Shown piece after piece: positions 48,913-60,709 of a DNA stretch of 64,000 bases. The DNA is from Impatiens glandulifera. Taxonomy: Eukaryota > Streptophyta > Magnoliopsida > Ericales > Balsaminaceae. The notes beneath the pieces are model-generated. The model saw only the letters and a program-made list of their open reading frames with translations. It had not been told where the DNA came from and made no database searches. The stretch lies in contig NC_061868.1 in assembly GCF_907164915.1 (NCBI RefSeq), positions 49,351,689-49,415,688 of the forward strand. Reading direction: 5' to 3'. Within the stretch, counting starts at the first letter, position 1. Every line of letters begins with the position of its first letter. A program made the translations under genes and the position numbers.

Positions 48913-49310
48913 AGCAGGAGTAGTGCCGGCCTTTAGGTTGCTCAGTCTCACCATACCAAAAGTTTGAAGACTTACCCAGAGTCGGCCTCGAGATTTGAAC
49001 TGCCCCAGCCCCTATTGAAAAAATGTAAAATTAATTTTATTACCCTAGGTCTAATTTTAAAAAATAATAAAAAAATTATTTTTAATGAGATTTGAACCCA
49101 TAATCAAAATAATTTCTTAACTTTTAACCTAAACCACTATGCTACAACATCTTTTATTTAAGTACACAATAAATTTAACTAACTTACTTAGATTCTTATT
49201 AAATGAGCTGCCCTAGAGAGCGGGCTGCCAAATGAGCTGCCCTAACCCGAGGGTTTGCTGGGCTTACCTAGGACCGCCCCAATTTGAAGGCTTACCCATG
49301 CAACATATAC
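48913..49310 (-). repeat. tRNA-promoter-bearing repeat (SINE-like)
   Basis: On the minus strand a Pol III A box (GTTGTAGCATAGTGGTT, complement of 49132-49148) is followed 30-odd bases later by a B box (TGGGTTCAAATCTCA, complement of 49086-49100), the internal promoter layout of tRNA-derived SINEs. Flanking GC-rich blocks on both sides carry GGCC(G/T), CCGCCCC and duplicated GAGCTGCCCTA units (about 49205 and 49230). No tRNA cloverleaf can be folded, so this is a repeat, not a tRNA gene. Exact ends are unknown. Confidence 0.5.
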
Positions 49311-49813
49311 ATCTGCACAAACTGGCACAACTACAAGGGTCAGGTTAAAATAAAAATATGTTCATCTTAATGTTAGAACTCTTGACCTATAGTAAAAGAA
49401 CTTATAAAGAGAATAACTAACCAAGTGCCTATGGTTGAAGTATTAGTTCCTACAAATAAAAAAAAAATAAAAAAAAAGACTACATTTATTATCCATGAAT
49501 CTAAGATCTACCTAGGTAAGTAACAATCAAAATGTTAACTGCCCCCAACAAAATTGGTTGGGTTTGCTAATCACATACATTAATCATTAGTAATGTATAC
49601 AAACAAACAACACTCTCATTAAGGAGCTGCAAAAGAACAAAAAATTGCAAATTTCAGTTGCGAAGAATCACATCCACCCAAGTAGGGGGTAACAATATTA
49701 ATGTGAAAAAAATTGAATTTAATGGGAGGTTGTACAACAATATTGTACTATTACAAACAGGATAAAGACTCATTTTCCAGATCCTTTCTCCTCCAAATAT
49801 TGCATCTTCATTT
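49311..49813 (-). other. 3' flank / 3' UTR of the KEULE-type gene
   Basis: Non-coding sequence directly downstream of the stop at 49814 on the minus strand. It should hold the 3' UTR and poly(A) signal; I could not single one out. Confidence 0.4.
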
Positions 49814-52800
49814 TCACATTTGAAGATGGTCTAATTCCAGGCACAAGTCTTGACTCAACAACTTCAGCTTCTGCAAATATGAAAAATCATTTGAATGATT
49901 ATGTATGCAAAAACTAAATCAGCGTTTCTCCTATGATCACACGCAAAAGAGTGAATAAATTATGGGAAAGCACGTACCGTGATAAACTGTGGGGGATCGT
50001 CAATACTAGTTGATCCCAATATAACCTCTCTCTGGAGCTTAGCTGTCAGCTTATGGCACACTCGTAACTGAAAATTAATTTTGAAAGTTATGAAGAACAC
50101 GTCTTAATTTAGAAAAAATAAATAAAAAGGTTGTTTGGTACCTCTGAACGAGTTGCTCCACCAACAATAAAAACAAATATACGTTGACCCATTCTCTTGA
50201 AATCACTTGAAGCGTGTCTCAAAATTGAATCACTAGGAAAAAGGAATGCTTGATCGCATCAATTTAAAAGAAACAATATGTCTGCTAGCTCTAATGAAGT
50301 AGGGAACTGTACCTTGAAGAGTTTCCATCATCAGAAGACGGCTGCTTCTGAGCCCATGTTCCCCTTCTTTGTCTCATCGAATGGGGAGCAGGGGCGCCGT
50401 TATTATTTGTCAGTGTAGCAGTCTTTGAATTAGTCCCATGGAAGGATGGACTTGGATCATTCATAGACGGGTACTCACTCTTTGACAGTTCGCCTTTCCC
50501 AAGTTTCTCTATAAGTTCCTGCAGTGTAAACAATAATATTTATTAACATGACGAACTGACTCCATCATGAATCACTAAAAAGTGTCTAGGAGGTGGCAGC
50601 TACCTCTATCATTGGGTAGAAACGTGAAAATTGCCACAGTGTTTCTTCACCACGATCTTTCCTAGCAGCACGCCTCTTCCAAAATAACAGATGACCAGCG
50701 ATAAATTATTGGCACGAACTAGCAGTATTGAAAACAAGAAAGGAATTACTGACGAGAAGTTCAACAGTATTTTTTACCTTGTTAGCATCAAATTGTAGAG
50801 AAAAACCTCCAAATGAGCTCTTTTTGGTATCTGATATTGATGATCCCTCTAGCAACTTCATATTATGCACAGCATTCATGTCATCAGGGGGTAACCTTGC
50901 TAACTGAAAGTTAATTAGACATGGATGAGAACCAGACGCAAACTTGCTTCTGTTTTTTCCCCAATTTTCTTTCATTTGGCAGGAAAATGGCTAGGAAAGG
51001 AGGGAAGTTCATTGAAGATGGTAAAAATAGCTGACTAACCTCCATTAACTTAGAAAGTTCATCACCCTCAAACTTCTCAGGATAACATGCTGCATAAATC
51101 ATCAGTAACCGCAACTTATTCTCATGGGTAACATCCTGCAAAAACAAAGGTTATATGTCAGAACAAACATATACACACTAGTACTCTTCTTATGAAACAC
51201 ATGTCCAGATTCAATAGCTAAATACTCACCAAATTTGTTCTCAGAAAATTAAGTAATTCTTTAGTCCCTGCATCCCCGAAAACAAGATCTTGCTCCAGTT
51301 TCCCGAGATCTTTTAGCCCTGTCTCTATAATAATATTGTTGATCTTCTGAGCAATCTGTAACATAAGTTTATTTTCATTGCATGAACTGGCATTTCTCTA
51401 CACATTTAATATATGTTTTGATTATCTAATTTATTTCACATCAACTAGCATCTTTGAAGAATAATTATTAGGCTTCTACAACAGAAACAATAATAGTAGA
51501 GAAGCCTTAAATAATTATTTCTAACTAGTGAAGCATAAATAGTACACATAAATGCAATTTATTTCTAACTAATTATTTATAAAAAAATATTACACACATG
51601 AAGAAACTCACATCAGTATGGAGAGAAAGTTTGTCAATTTGTTCACTATACTGGGGCAAGGCTTGAACCATCTTTTGCAAATCACGAGTAGATATTTCAC
51701 CACCGTCTCTACAAAAATGAAAGTATGCAATATTTAAATGGGAATATGCTGATGTATGATCATGGGGTTTCTAAACATAGGTTTTCAAACTGAATTGACA
51801 AAGCATACACGAACCTTGAACCATGGTGAATTTGTGCAGCCTTATTCTTTGATTGAAAGTATGTCATCTTCTCATGCAACCGTATACTAGCCTGTGAAGG
51901 TATTACTGATAAGAAAATATTATGTTATTTGAATAGCTAAACAACCATCTGAGAGACATACATCAGCTATATGTGAATGCCGAAGCTCCAACCAGACAGG
52001 ATCATGATCTTCCAAAAGAACCTCTCTTCTCTCAGGTGGAGCATTTCCTTTGCTTGGAACCTATTCATTATAAACTACTCAGCAGAATCCAGTATCAAAC
52101 AGACAATAAAATCTTAAGCAACAATATTTCCATACCTCATGCACATATTTATTTCCCTCCATATTTAACAAATCACGGCACATGGCATCATAAGTCCACT
52201 CATGGATCACTGGAGCAATCTGGAAATGCAATTTAAGAAACTCAGTATCATGGGAACAGAACAGATGCAAAAAAAAAAAAACATTTAGTCAGCATAAGCA
52301 TTGTGAAACCTGATCTATTGATCTATCTACAATGAGTAAATCACATGTTTCCGTCTGGGGAAAGTTAGGAAGCTGGGATTTATATTTCTCAAGACAGTTC
52401 CAGACACCAGCAGCAAGTTTTGTAGGAATTAGATCACGTATTGTTATCATAGTGTCTGTATCAAGGGATTTAGGTGCACGGTAGCGAACACGAGGAAATT
52501 CCTGCAAAATACAAGACCACAAATAATGTACTGGTTGACAGATACATCACAAATTAAGAATTGCGTATTGAAGAATTAATGAAATTTGGTGTTCTTAGGT
52601 GATGAATTAATGAACAGTTTGCATATGATACCATTTAATTTGTTTTCTTTGTTTTTGTCTATATAATGTAATCTTGCATCATTTGTAAGCACTACTTTTA
52701 TATACAAGAAGATCCTCTTCCATCTACTATTGTCTCTCAAAATCTTCACGTATAATCTTAAGCACTTGCATAAGACTCATTTAAGTCAGTGGTAAAGCGT

Positions 52801-55800
52801 AAGAATTCATGTCCGCAATGTCATGGATTCGAGTTTCATGACCGGACCATTTTCAAAATAAAAAATAAAAATCTTACGTACTCTCAATGAAGCAAAAACT
52901 GTAGCAATATGTGTAGCCATCACATTCAAACATGCAGTAGTTCTGTTAGTACCCTCATCATCTGTAAAGAGTTCCTCTAGAGCCCTCTCGTTGTCAGTAA
53001 TGAAACCCTGCATTTACAGACCATCATATAGGATCAGTTTTACTTAACAAGAGATTTTGATAAGGTCCTCCTCGCTGTGTTTGATATTTCATCATTTACA
53101 TTATGGTTCATGTAAATAGATGTTAAACAAGAATTTGACATTACTAGATCACACATCCATCCATAAATTAAATGGATAGAATATAAGTCAGGCATATGTT
53201 AAAATTTGCTAGTCATTAAAAGTGTGCTCGCATACCTGACTGTCAATTGCAAAATACTCCAAATTCATCTGCATGTTAAACAAATCAAAAATATATATTA
53301 ACAAGTAAACCCCTAAAAATTAAGTAAAATAATAAACTTCAAACCTCTACTAAAGAGCCTATGCGCCTTAGGACACTCCCATCATTCTTAATTTGGTTAA
53401 CCAATTCTCGGGGAACTGGTGTACTAAAGAACACAAATGCCCTGAAACACAAAAGAGAGTCAAAACAGCTGTTAATAAATTCCTCGATGACACTAGGAGT
53501 AAACAATTCATGGGTAAAAGAGTACTCATACTTCTTATAAAGAGGTGATCTTCCAGCCATGTCCGACAAAAACATAACCACACTGTAAATCAAGTAAAAA
53601 GACATTAGAAGAGACAAGAGAGGAACGGAGATTGACAAATAAACAGAGTTACATCATGGACCACCTTATATGTACATCTTTAGCTTCTATAAGGTAAGGT
53701 ATTGAATAGTTGAGGTGTGCATAGAGCTTTCAGAATCTTATAAAAATTTCTAACAATTTCAAGGGTTAAGAAAACTACAAACTGAAAGAACACAGAATGT
53801 TCATTATGAAAGGGAAACTGAAAGGCTTATATCTCAATAGGACACCTGAGTTGACAAATCATAATTAGGGGGAAGTCCAAAGGAAAAAGACAATTACAAA
53901 TCCACATTCAAGAACACCATGGAAGCAACTCGAATGTGCCACACAAATTAGAGAAAAACAATCCACAAAAACATGAAAATGTAGAATGATTGTGCCTGTA
54001 AACCGGATTTACATGGTGCAAGTTGACTGCGGTGGGACCGGTTAAGAAGGATATGAAAATGTGCAAGGTTAACAGAGAAATGATCAGACTGGACTCAATG
54101 AAGAAGAAATAAAATAAGAACATTCCATGTTTGGTAAAACTGAATATTAAGTGTTTGAATACAAAATTTTAAGTGTCGAATAAGTGTGTAAAAGAAAAAG
54201 GCTGAACAAGCTAAAAGAAAATATCTGAATTTCAAGTTCTTGATATGTAAGTTGATTTGATAAAATGTGAAACTAATAATGAAAAAATAATTAAAGACTA
54301 TTTTACCCTTGCAACAAAATAATTTGATTAATTTTGGGGGTTATAGTTGTCGTTTATACACACTAGACTATCGATTTAAGCCAATTTAACTGAATCTAAA
54401 TAGGTAAGTACTTTTAGAGAACAATTATCAAATGAACTTAATTCAAATAAGCACTTAATTATTTAGATAAGGTGATAAGCTATTTTATTGAACAGTGCCT
54501 TACTTTTCTTTAGTTGGCCGCATGAAGTAGATTGCATCCATTGAGGGTAAGGGTTGTCTTCTTTTATATATATCTTCCACCACTGCAGAAAGAAAGTAAA
54601 AAATTAACATTTCACAAATGCCAAAATCCAAATATTGCACCAAAGGGCAATTTCCACTAATTCAAAATTCAAGTAGTTCTCAAACTAAAATATGAAAACA
54701 AACGAAACAATGAAAATAAAATTATTATATTTTGGTTCCTCTCAACAATAACACTAGATAAGATGCAACAATCGTCCCACTTTGGCATAAAGTAGCGAAG
54801 ATGCACTTGTTTATACATCAGAAAACTATGGGAGCATCATGATAAGCGAATGATTTGACAGACCAATGCATTAGTTCATATTCAACTGCTAATTTAACCT
54901 GGCTGTGTAATTCATTGGTCCATTTAATTATGTACAATAGATAAGAGGAGATGCTTTTCATATTTATGTTCTTGATCTGGACCCAAGAAAACCCTTAGAT
55001 TTCTCTCCTTACTAAAATAAAATAAAACGAAATAGAATTTATTTAACAGCTTCACTTATCAAAAAGACTGCTGAAACATATGTAGTACATCGCAAGTGAA
55101 GAAAAATAAATAAGGGAGACTAGCTTTAATCTCTTACATGAAACACCTTCTTCTGTAATATCAGCCATCTTGCACGAGTGAGACACTACTTTAACAGTGA
55201 CTTTGTCCAATATGAGAACCTACAGATATAGTAAATATGAAGGTTGAAATCATGACAAAAAAGGTACATAGTATATGACCAAGAACCACATCATTTTTTA
55301 GACCATGGCACAGGCTTGTGGGACAATCTATGCGCCTAATACAACAAGAAGTAAATTTTTGCAATTCACAGCCAGATAACACTTCACTGTGTTCTCCCAT
55401 TCAGGAGCAACCTTGAAATATCAGATGGATTGGCTATAAACACAGAAAAACTAACATATCCCCATGATCAGATCAATTGATCTCAAGTAGAAGCTTTAGA
55501 TTATTACACCAATAGGCATTCTGCAGATGCCACTTTCCTTTTGAACATAACGAGATCAGAGTGAAGTATATAAAAAAGAAACTAGCTAGATTTTTGAGAC
55601 ATGAGAGTAACCTCTTTGTGCTCTCAAATTATTTTTCTTTGTTAATAATATATTACCATTTTTTAAAAAAGATAATTAACTAGATGGGAGACGCGAACCT
55701 GCTACAGAATACATAATTAACAAGATGGAGAACCCAAACTTGCTATTCCAACAGGAAATATGATTTGATAACATGGAGCTAGTTCGATCTGTTTTTTTTT

Positions 55801-56695
55801 TGGCAATATTGTTTGATGAAAAAGTGGATTATTTGAGTTAAATGACAAAAATATCTTAGTATTTAGTATTTTAAAATGATTTTTTTGTTACTCTCACAAT
55901 TTCAGTCAACTTGTGAACAAACTCAAATGAAAGTGTCTCCAAAGACTTAAAAGACACGAAATCAAGTGTAACAGTACAATCACGCAGCTCCAAATTTGGC
56001 AGATAGCTACAAAAAGACAAGGAAATCAACAGTCTAAAGAGTTAAATATGAAATGTACCTTCCAAGTTGATTTAGAATCCCCTTTCTTTGTTGATCGAAG
56101 CATTTCATATAACAGCCCTGTACAATTGAATATGAATGAAATGTGTAAATCAGCAATGCAGTAGTTCCAATGACTAGTAGTGAGAAGAGAAAGCAATCAA
56201 GTTTGCAATTCATATAAATTTTCGCTACACTCAATTATCCAATTTCCAGAGATTCAGCTCGCAATAAGATAACTCTTATTAGCAAGGAAACACATGATTC
56301 TCCTTCAGGACACTCAAAATCTCACCTCCCTGATTCATTACTAAGATAAAATGAAATGGGACGGACACCAAGTAGAATAATGTTCTCGAAGCATAAGGAT
56401 CTATAATCGTTTATCCCCTTGATAAGATCCAATTGGGTTTCACTCCAAACTCACGCCTCTCGATACCCAATTCGCATACACAGCTTTGGTTGTAGAATCC
56501 ATTGGAATTCACTAAAACTGTCATAGAAAAAGGCAGCCTTATCTAGTATAACTAACGGCGCCAATTCCTCCAACCAGATTCAAAATCAAATACATGTATA
56601 GGAAGAGAAAGGGTAGACTTACGATCACGGGTGACTTGCCGGAAGCTCTTGAAGTCGCCGCCCTGAGACGAGGTATCTGAATCAGACATTGACAT
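49814..56695 (-). CDS. KEU: KEULE-type Sec1/Munc18 protein (21 exons, 670 aa)
   Basis: Syntaxin-binding SM protein of vesicle fusion; in Arabidopsis KEULE works with the syntaxin KNOLLE in cell-plate formation. Minus-strand exons: 56695-56623, 56117-56059, 55219-55138, 54582-54504, 53582-53532, 53441-53345, 53268-53236, 53007-52882, 52501-52310, 52219-52136, 52060-51962, 51891-51815, 51708-51612, 51355-51230, 51135-51040, 50903-50778, 50675-50604, 50518-50313, 50232-50142, 50067-49978, 49870-49814. All join in frame. Signature blocks: [20 protein letters not shown] start, [71 protein letters not shown] and [13 protein letters not shown]. Length is very close to KEULE (666 aa). SEC1A/SEC1B are the alternatives; KEULE is favoured by neighbours. 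Intron 8 carries a SINE. Confidence 0.93.
52739..52880 (+). mobile_element. short tRNA-like SINE with target-site duplications in KEULE intron 8
   Basis: A Pol III A-box-like TAAGTCAGTGGTAAAGC (52782-52798) is followed by a B-box-like GGATTCGAGTTT (52825-52836) and an A-rich tail (52855-52870). The insert is bracketed by AAAATCTTCACGTA (52739-52752) and AAAATCTTACGTA (52868-52880), matching apart from one extra base, as expected of a target-site duplication. The element is antisense to the host gene. The right-hand duplicate contains the 5' splice site of exon 8 (exon ends at 52882, donor GTACGTAAG on the minus strand). The SINE family is unidentified, and a 5' extension of about 20 bases before the tRNA-like part is unexplained. 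Confidence 0.55.
53583..54503 (-). other. large intron 4 of the KEULE-type gene
   Basis: A 921-base intron with no recognisable nested gene. A GC-richer patch at about 53990-54040 (CGGTGGGACCGGTT) stands out but cannot be assigned to a known element. Confidence 0.5.
55220..56058 (-). other. large intron 2 of the KEULE-type gene
   Basis: An 839-base intron. Two imperfect direct copies of a unit like aattaac.agatgg.agac..aac.tgct occur at about 55673 and 55711, 38-40 bases apart. No nested gene seen. Confidence 0.5.
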
Positions 56696-58492
56696 GGTAA
56701 TCTCGGAGAGCCGCAAATTGAGAAACTCAAAATCGAAAAAATGGGTTTCGATCGAAGCTCAGAAATGGTTTAATGTTGGTCGTGGCATAAATTGACCAGA
56801 AGAGAAAAGTTGAAACTTGGAATTGTAAAGCTCCGACGGGGACAACCGCAAAGTCTACTTAGTCGTTCCGTCGTCAGGCCGACTGAAACGAATTTACCAT
56901 TATACCCTTATTTCCTTTAAAGCATATTTAGCCTTCTTTGTATCAAAGGAATGTTAATTTTGTCAAAAATAAAATTATTTCATAAGAAAATGTTTGATTT
57001 AAAAGAAATGATAGAACAACAAAGTTAAATATTTTATTTTTTTTTATCAATTTTCAAAAGATTAGCAAAATAAGATTTTAACAAAGTCTTTGACTAGTTT
57101 GGGTTGGGATTAGTTAAAAAGTTATTTAAATAATTTTGTCTGAATTAATATTATGAAAAGTTAAGATGTTTAGTGAAAAATTAAAAGATGTTAATGTATA
57201 ATATTTTCTTTAAAAGAGTTTTAATAAATAGTTTAATTAATAAGATTATTAAAATAGTTGGAAAGATGATAAAATTATTTATTATAGTGCAGATTATACA
57301 TATTGGTTTTGTTTGAAAATACATTAATTAATTCTGAATTAAAAATATTATTAAATTGTTATATCTAAATAATATTTAAAAAAATATTATTCTAATAAAT
57401 ATATATTATTATTGTTCAAATTCTTCTCTTTTGTCTCTAAAAAAAATATAAATAAAAATAAAAAAAGGTTATAGATAACTTTTTGATGAATTTCTTTTTA
57501 GTATTACAAATTTTTTTTATAACGGTTCATATATTTTATCTGTGATCTTAATAATATTTTCAATCAACTATGGGTCGTATTCTGCATATACCTTTCGATT
57601 ATATTAGTGACATTTTTCGAATGCGTGTACGTCTTTTTTAACGGCAAATTAGACGAAAATAATGAGATCTAAAATTATTTTTTATTTATTTTAATAATAA
57701 GTTATTTTATTTGATCTTACACTTATCTTCCCATACCTTATACAAAATTTTCACTATTATTCCGGTCATATGTATAAATATCTAATTATTATTTAGCATT
57801 ACCTTTTCTGGCATTATTTATGCACCATCCACAAAAAATATTTTCTAACTTCCGCTTATAATATTTTGTAGAGATTTTTTTGACATTGGCTACTATACCT
57901 TAATACTCCTAGTTTATTAGCTTTGATGAGTATTAATTTTGTAAGTTGTATTTTATATTATTTATTAATTAATTTTACTCCTCTCTTGCTCTAAAGTTAA
58001 AAATAATAATTAGGAGATGTAAGGTTCCAAACGCATTTAGAAACTTTAACTAATTGGTAAACATACAAAGAGTGGATTGACTAATGTTAGAGCGGATGCA
58101 AAACTTAATAAAGCGATATCTTCATGATTCAGGCCAACTCGATGAAATAAGTTTATGTAACTAGACTTGTGTGAACTCGAATAGTCTAGGTGGGAATGTG
58201 GGATGAAAATAAAAAAGAAAGAGAAAAATAATTTATTTTTATATATAACTCTCCATAAAATAAAATGAGATGTGAATGAATATATTATAAGAAAAATTCA
58301 CAAATCTACTATTAAAAATATTAAAAACAAAGTCATTAGGAATAAAAGCGTAGTAATTTTATTGTAGAGAAAGAAAAAATGTTCACTAGATTTAAATATA
58401 CACGTGGCACAAAGGATTTCAGAAGATTTTGGATTTTGTAAATTGAAAGAAACCACAAATTTTGGTTTAGGGTATTTGTCTGATAGACAGAA
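56696..58492. promoter_or_regulatory. divergent intergenic region between KEULE-type and ICT1-like genes
   Basis: Both promoters must lie in these 1.8 kb. The first ~200 bp above the KEULE start is GC-richer (leader and proximal promoter), the middle is AT-rich with no features, and the ICT1-like leader ends at 58492. The short CACGTG at 58401-58406 is a G-box core about 90 bases before the ICT1-like start. Confidence 0.45.
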
Positions 58493-59749
58493 ATGGCCGC
58501 AAGCGCATTCCGGGCGACGGCGACGGCAACAATGGTGGCGAAGGAGATCTTCCGTCCATCACTAGGTCTACTACTCCGTATGTCTTTACACAAAAGGATT
58601 CCAAATAGTTTGTTCATCTCCTCTTGCCGGAGAATCAGCTATTCCCCTATCCGATGCGCGGCGTCAAGCGAGGGCGAAGAAGGTGCGGCGGGGAAGAAGT
58701 CATCGTCGCGGCTGTCACAAATTCAGCATCTAATAATGGAAGCCGAGTTAAGAGCTGCTTCTGCAAGCGGCGAACCCGCACCACCCAAAATCACACTAGG
58801 TCAGTTTCTGTACGTGTTTGCAAATTAGGGTTCACTGAACTGAACTCATTTTATGATAGTAATGTTTTATTTCTCCTTTGCTGTAGATCATGTTACTGTG
58901 AACTTTGCAAGAAGTGGAGGACCTGGCGGTCAGAATGTAAACAAAGGTCTTTTACTTCTCTTAGTGTCCTTTGATCTACATACATTGTTGTTACAGACCT
59001 CTGTTCTTAATGACAGTGAACACAAAGGTGGACATGAGGTTCAATGTCAAAAACGCATATTGGTTGAGTGAAAGGATTAGAGACAAGATAATCCAATCTG
59101 TTAGTACTGAATCCTGATCTTAGCTAAACATCTGTTACATACATACATGCTTTCTCCTTCCTTCAAATGAAGATGGCTAAATCTAAGTTATCGACAGGAA
59201 AAGAACAGGATCAATAAAGATGGAGAGCTTGTTGTCTCTTCGACAAAGACCCGAACACAAAAGTTGGTTCTTGTCTTTGTAGTAGTAGTAGTAGTTAGTC
59301 TAAGGTTGTATTTTCATTATTACTTAGTACTGATGACCGGTTTCCATGTCATTTTAGGGGTAACATTGAAGATGCATTGGAGAAACTACAGGTAGGTAGG
59401 TATATTAAACTTGGGATCATTGTTTTGATGTTTCTGTTTCATTTTTATCTTCTTCTTAACAGGCAATTATTGATGCGGCGTCCTATGTTCCCCCTCCTCC
59501 TTCACAAGAGCAAATTCAAAAAATCGGCAAACTGTAAGTGCCATCTTGCTTTAATCGAATGAATGAATCCACTTTTCTTTTATTACATACAAACAAACCA
59601 AACAGTCATAAACACTGTAATCCAAAATTGACAATTATTTATTCATTGATTTTGAAAGAGCTGCTGCGGGAGAGCGAAAAAGGCTGGATAACAAGAAGGC
59701 TCAATCACAAAAGAAGGCGTTTAGAAGAGGCCGAGACAGTTGGGACTGA
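58493..59749 (+). CDS. ICT1-like organellar peptidyl-tRNA hydrolase / release-factor-fold protein (7 exons, 236 aa)
   Basis: Exons: 58493-58799, 58887-58946, 59017-59099, 59198-59262, 59358-59391, 59463-59533, 59659-59749, all GT-AG and in frame. The first ~70 residues are Arg/Ser-rich without acids near the start, as in an organelle-targeting peptide. The class-I release-factor catalytic domain follows, with SGGPGGQNVNKVNTKV (GGQ at 116-118) and the basic tail ERKRLDNKKAQSQKKAFRRG. Codon-recognition domains are absent, so it is expected to free nascent chains from stalled organellar ribosomes (as ICT1 and bacterial ArfB/YaeJ do) rather than read stop codons. Mitochondrion is favoured over plastid by analogy; sequence alone does not decide. 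Arabidopsis At1g62850 is the likely counterpart. It ends 184 bases from the convergent DUF1442 gene. Confidence 0.9.
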
Positions 59750-59933
59750 ATTAATCAAACTGCATATCATCTTTTAGCATAATAAACCTCATCATCACTT
59801 TGAAAGGTATGAAGGGTTTTATGTTAAATCTGACAAACTGTTCACGTTTTAAAAATCAGAAAATATGTACATATATCTGTTTTTGCCGGTATTTTTCTTC
59901 TTTTTTATACATTGACCTGCGTTGTATAAACTC

Positions 59934-60709
59934 TTACTTCCTAATAAATAAATGTTCTCCAGAATCGGGGTTTACATGTTTAAACCATCGCCCCTTCCCC
60001 TTCCCCTTCACGTTCCCTTTAGCATCTTCTGCCGAACTCTCTGCAGCTACATGCGCAATATCCAACCCATTTCCAACCGGCAAATAAGCTGATCTAACAA
60101 TTTTCCGTGATTCGCCACCCAGGACCGATTGTAGGCCGAAATCAGATAGGGTTTTTGAGTTTGCATTTTTGCAAACGAGAACGGCTCCTCTGTGACCTAA
60201 TTTTGCCACCCTTAGAATATCGAGATCATTTTTGCTGCTGCAATCCAAGAGCAAGAAGTCTATGCCGGTTAGTGCCGACATAGTCATCTTCTCTGTGTGA
60301 AGTCCAACCAAAACATTGGGAGTCTCGCCGGTGGCCAGTCTGATGGAGTCCCTGTAAAAGTCTGCCGATTCATCGTCGGGGACTATACAGACGTGTCTTC
60401 CTCCAGTGTGTATGCTTGCTATTATGAGACCGATGCTGGTTGCGATTGGGCAGCCGAGGGACCAGGTTTCTACTATCAGTCCGGCGTTCCATCCTGCTGC
60501 CATGGCGGAAATTAGCTCTGCAATGCTGCTGGAGTCTCTTCTGAAACTTTCACACTGGAATTTAAAAAAAAAAAATTGAATCAGCTTGGGACAAAGCTAT
60601 AACGGAATAGATTTGAATTGAATGATGAAAAGAAGTGGAAAAAGGTTACAGTTTTGACAGTGTGGATGTAGGCTTTGGAGGCTAATTCAGGTGACCAAAC
60701 AAGCTTCAT
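59934..60709 (-). CDS. DUF1442 family protein (2 exons, 226 aa)
   Basis: Minus-strand exons 60709-60650 (MKLVWSPELASKAYIHTVKT) and 60554-59934; the intron of 95 bases has GT-AG ends and phase 0. Conserved blocks include ELISAMAAGWNAGLIVE, SLGCPIATSIGLIIAS, HVCIVPDDES and GIDFLLLDC, giving a Rossmann-like alternation of hydrophobic strands and helices. The C-terminal Gly/Lys run before RWFKHVNPDSGEHLFIRK is basic. The family is plant-specific and of unknown function; some members are annotated as putative S-adenosyl-methionine-dependent methyltransferase-like, which I cannot confirm from motifs here. Arabidopsis relatives At1g62840 and At1g12320 flank the same neighbours, supporting orthology. 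Confidence 0.9.

Noticed and set aside
52773..52845. Possible tRNA gene inside the KEULE intron
   Set aside because: A- and B-box-like motifs are present but no acceptor stem or anticodon arm can be paired; target-site duplications and an A-tail point to a SINE.
50291..53638. Separate small minus-strand ORFs across 50.2-53.6 kb as independent genes
   Set aside because: They are single exons of the KEULE-type gene read through into introns; the spliced model accounts for all of them in frame.
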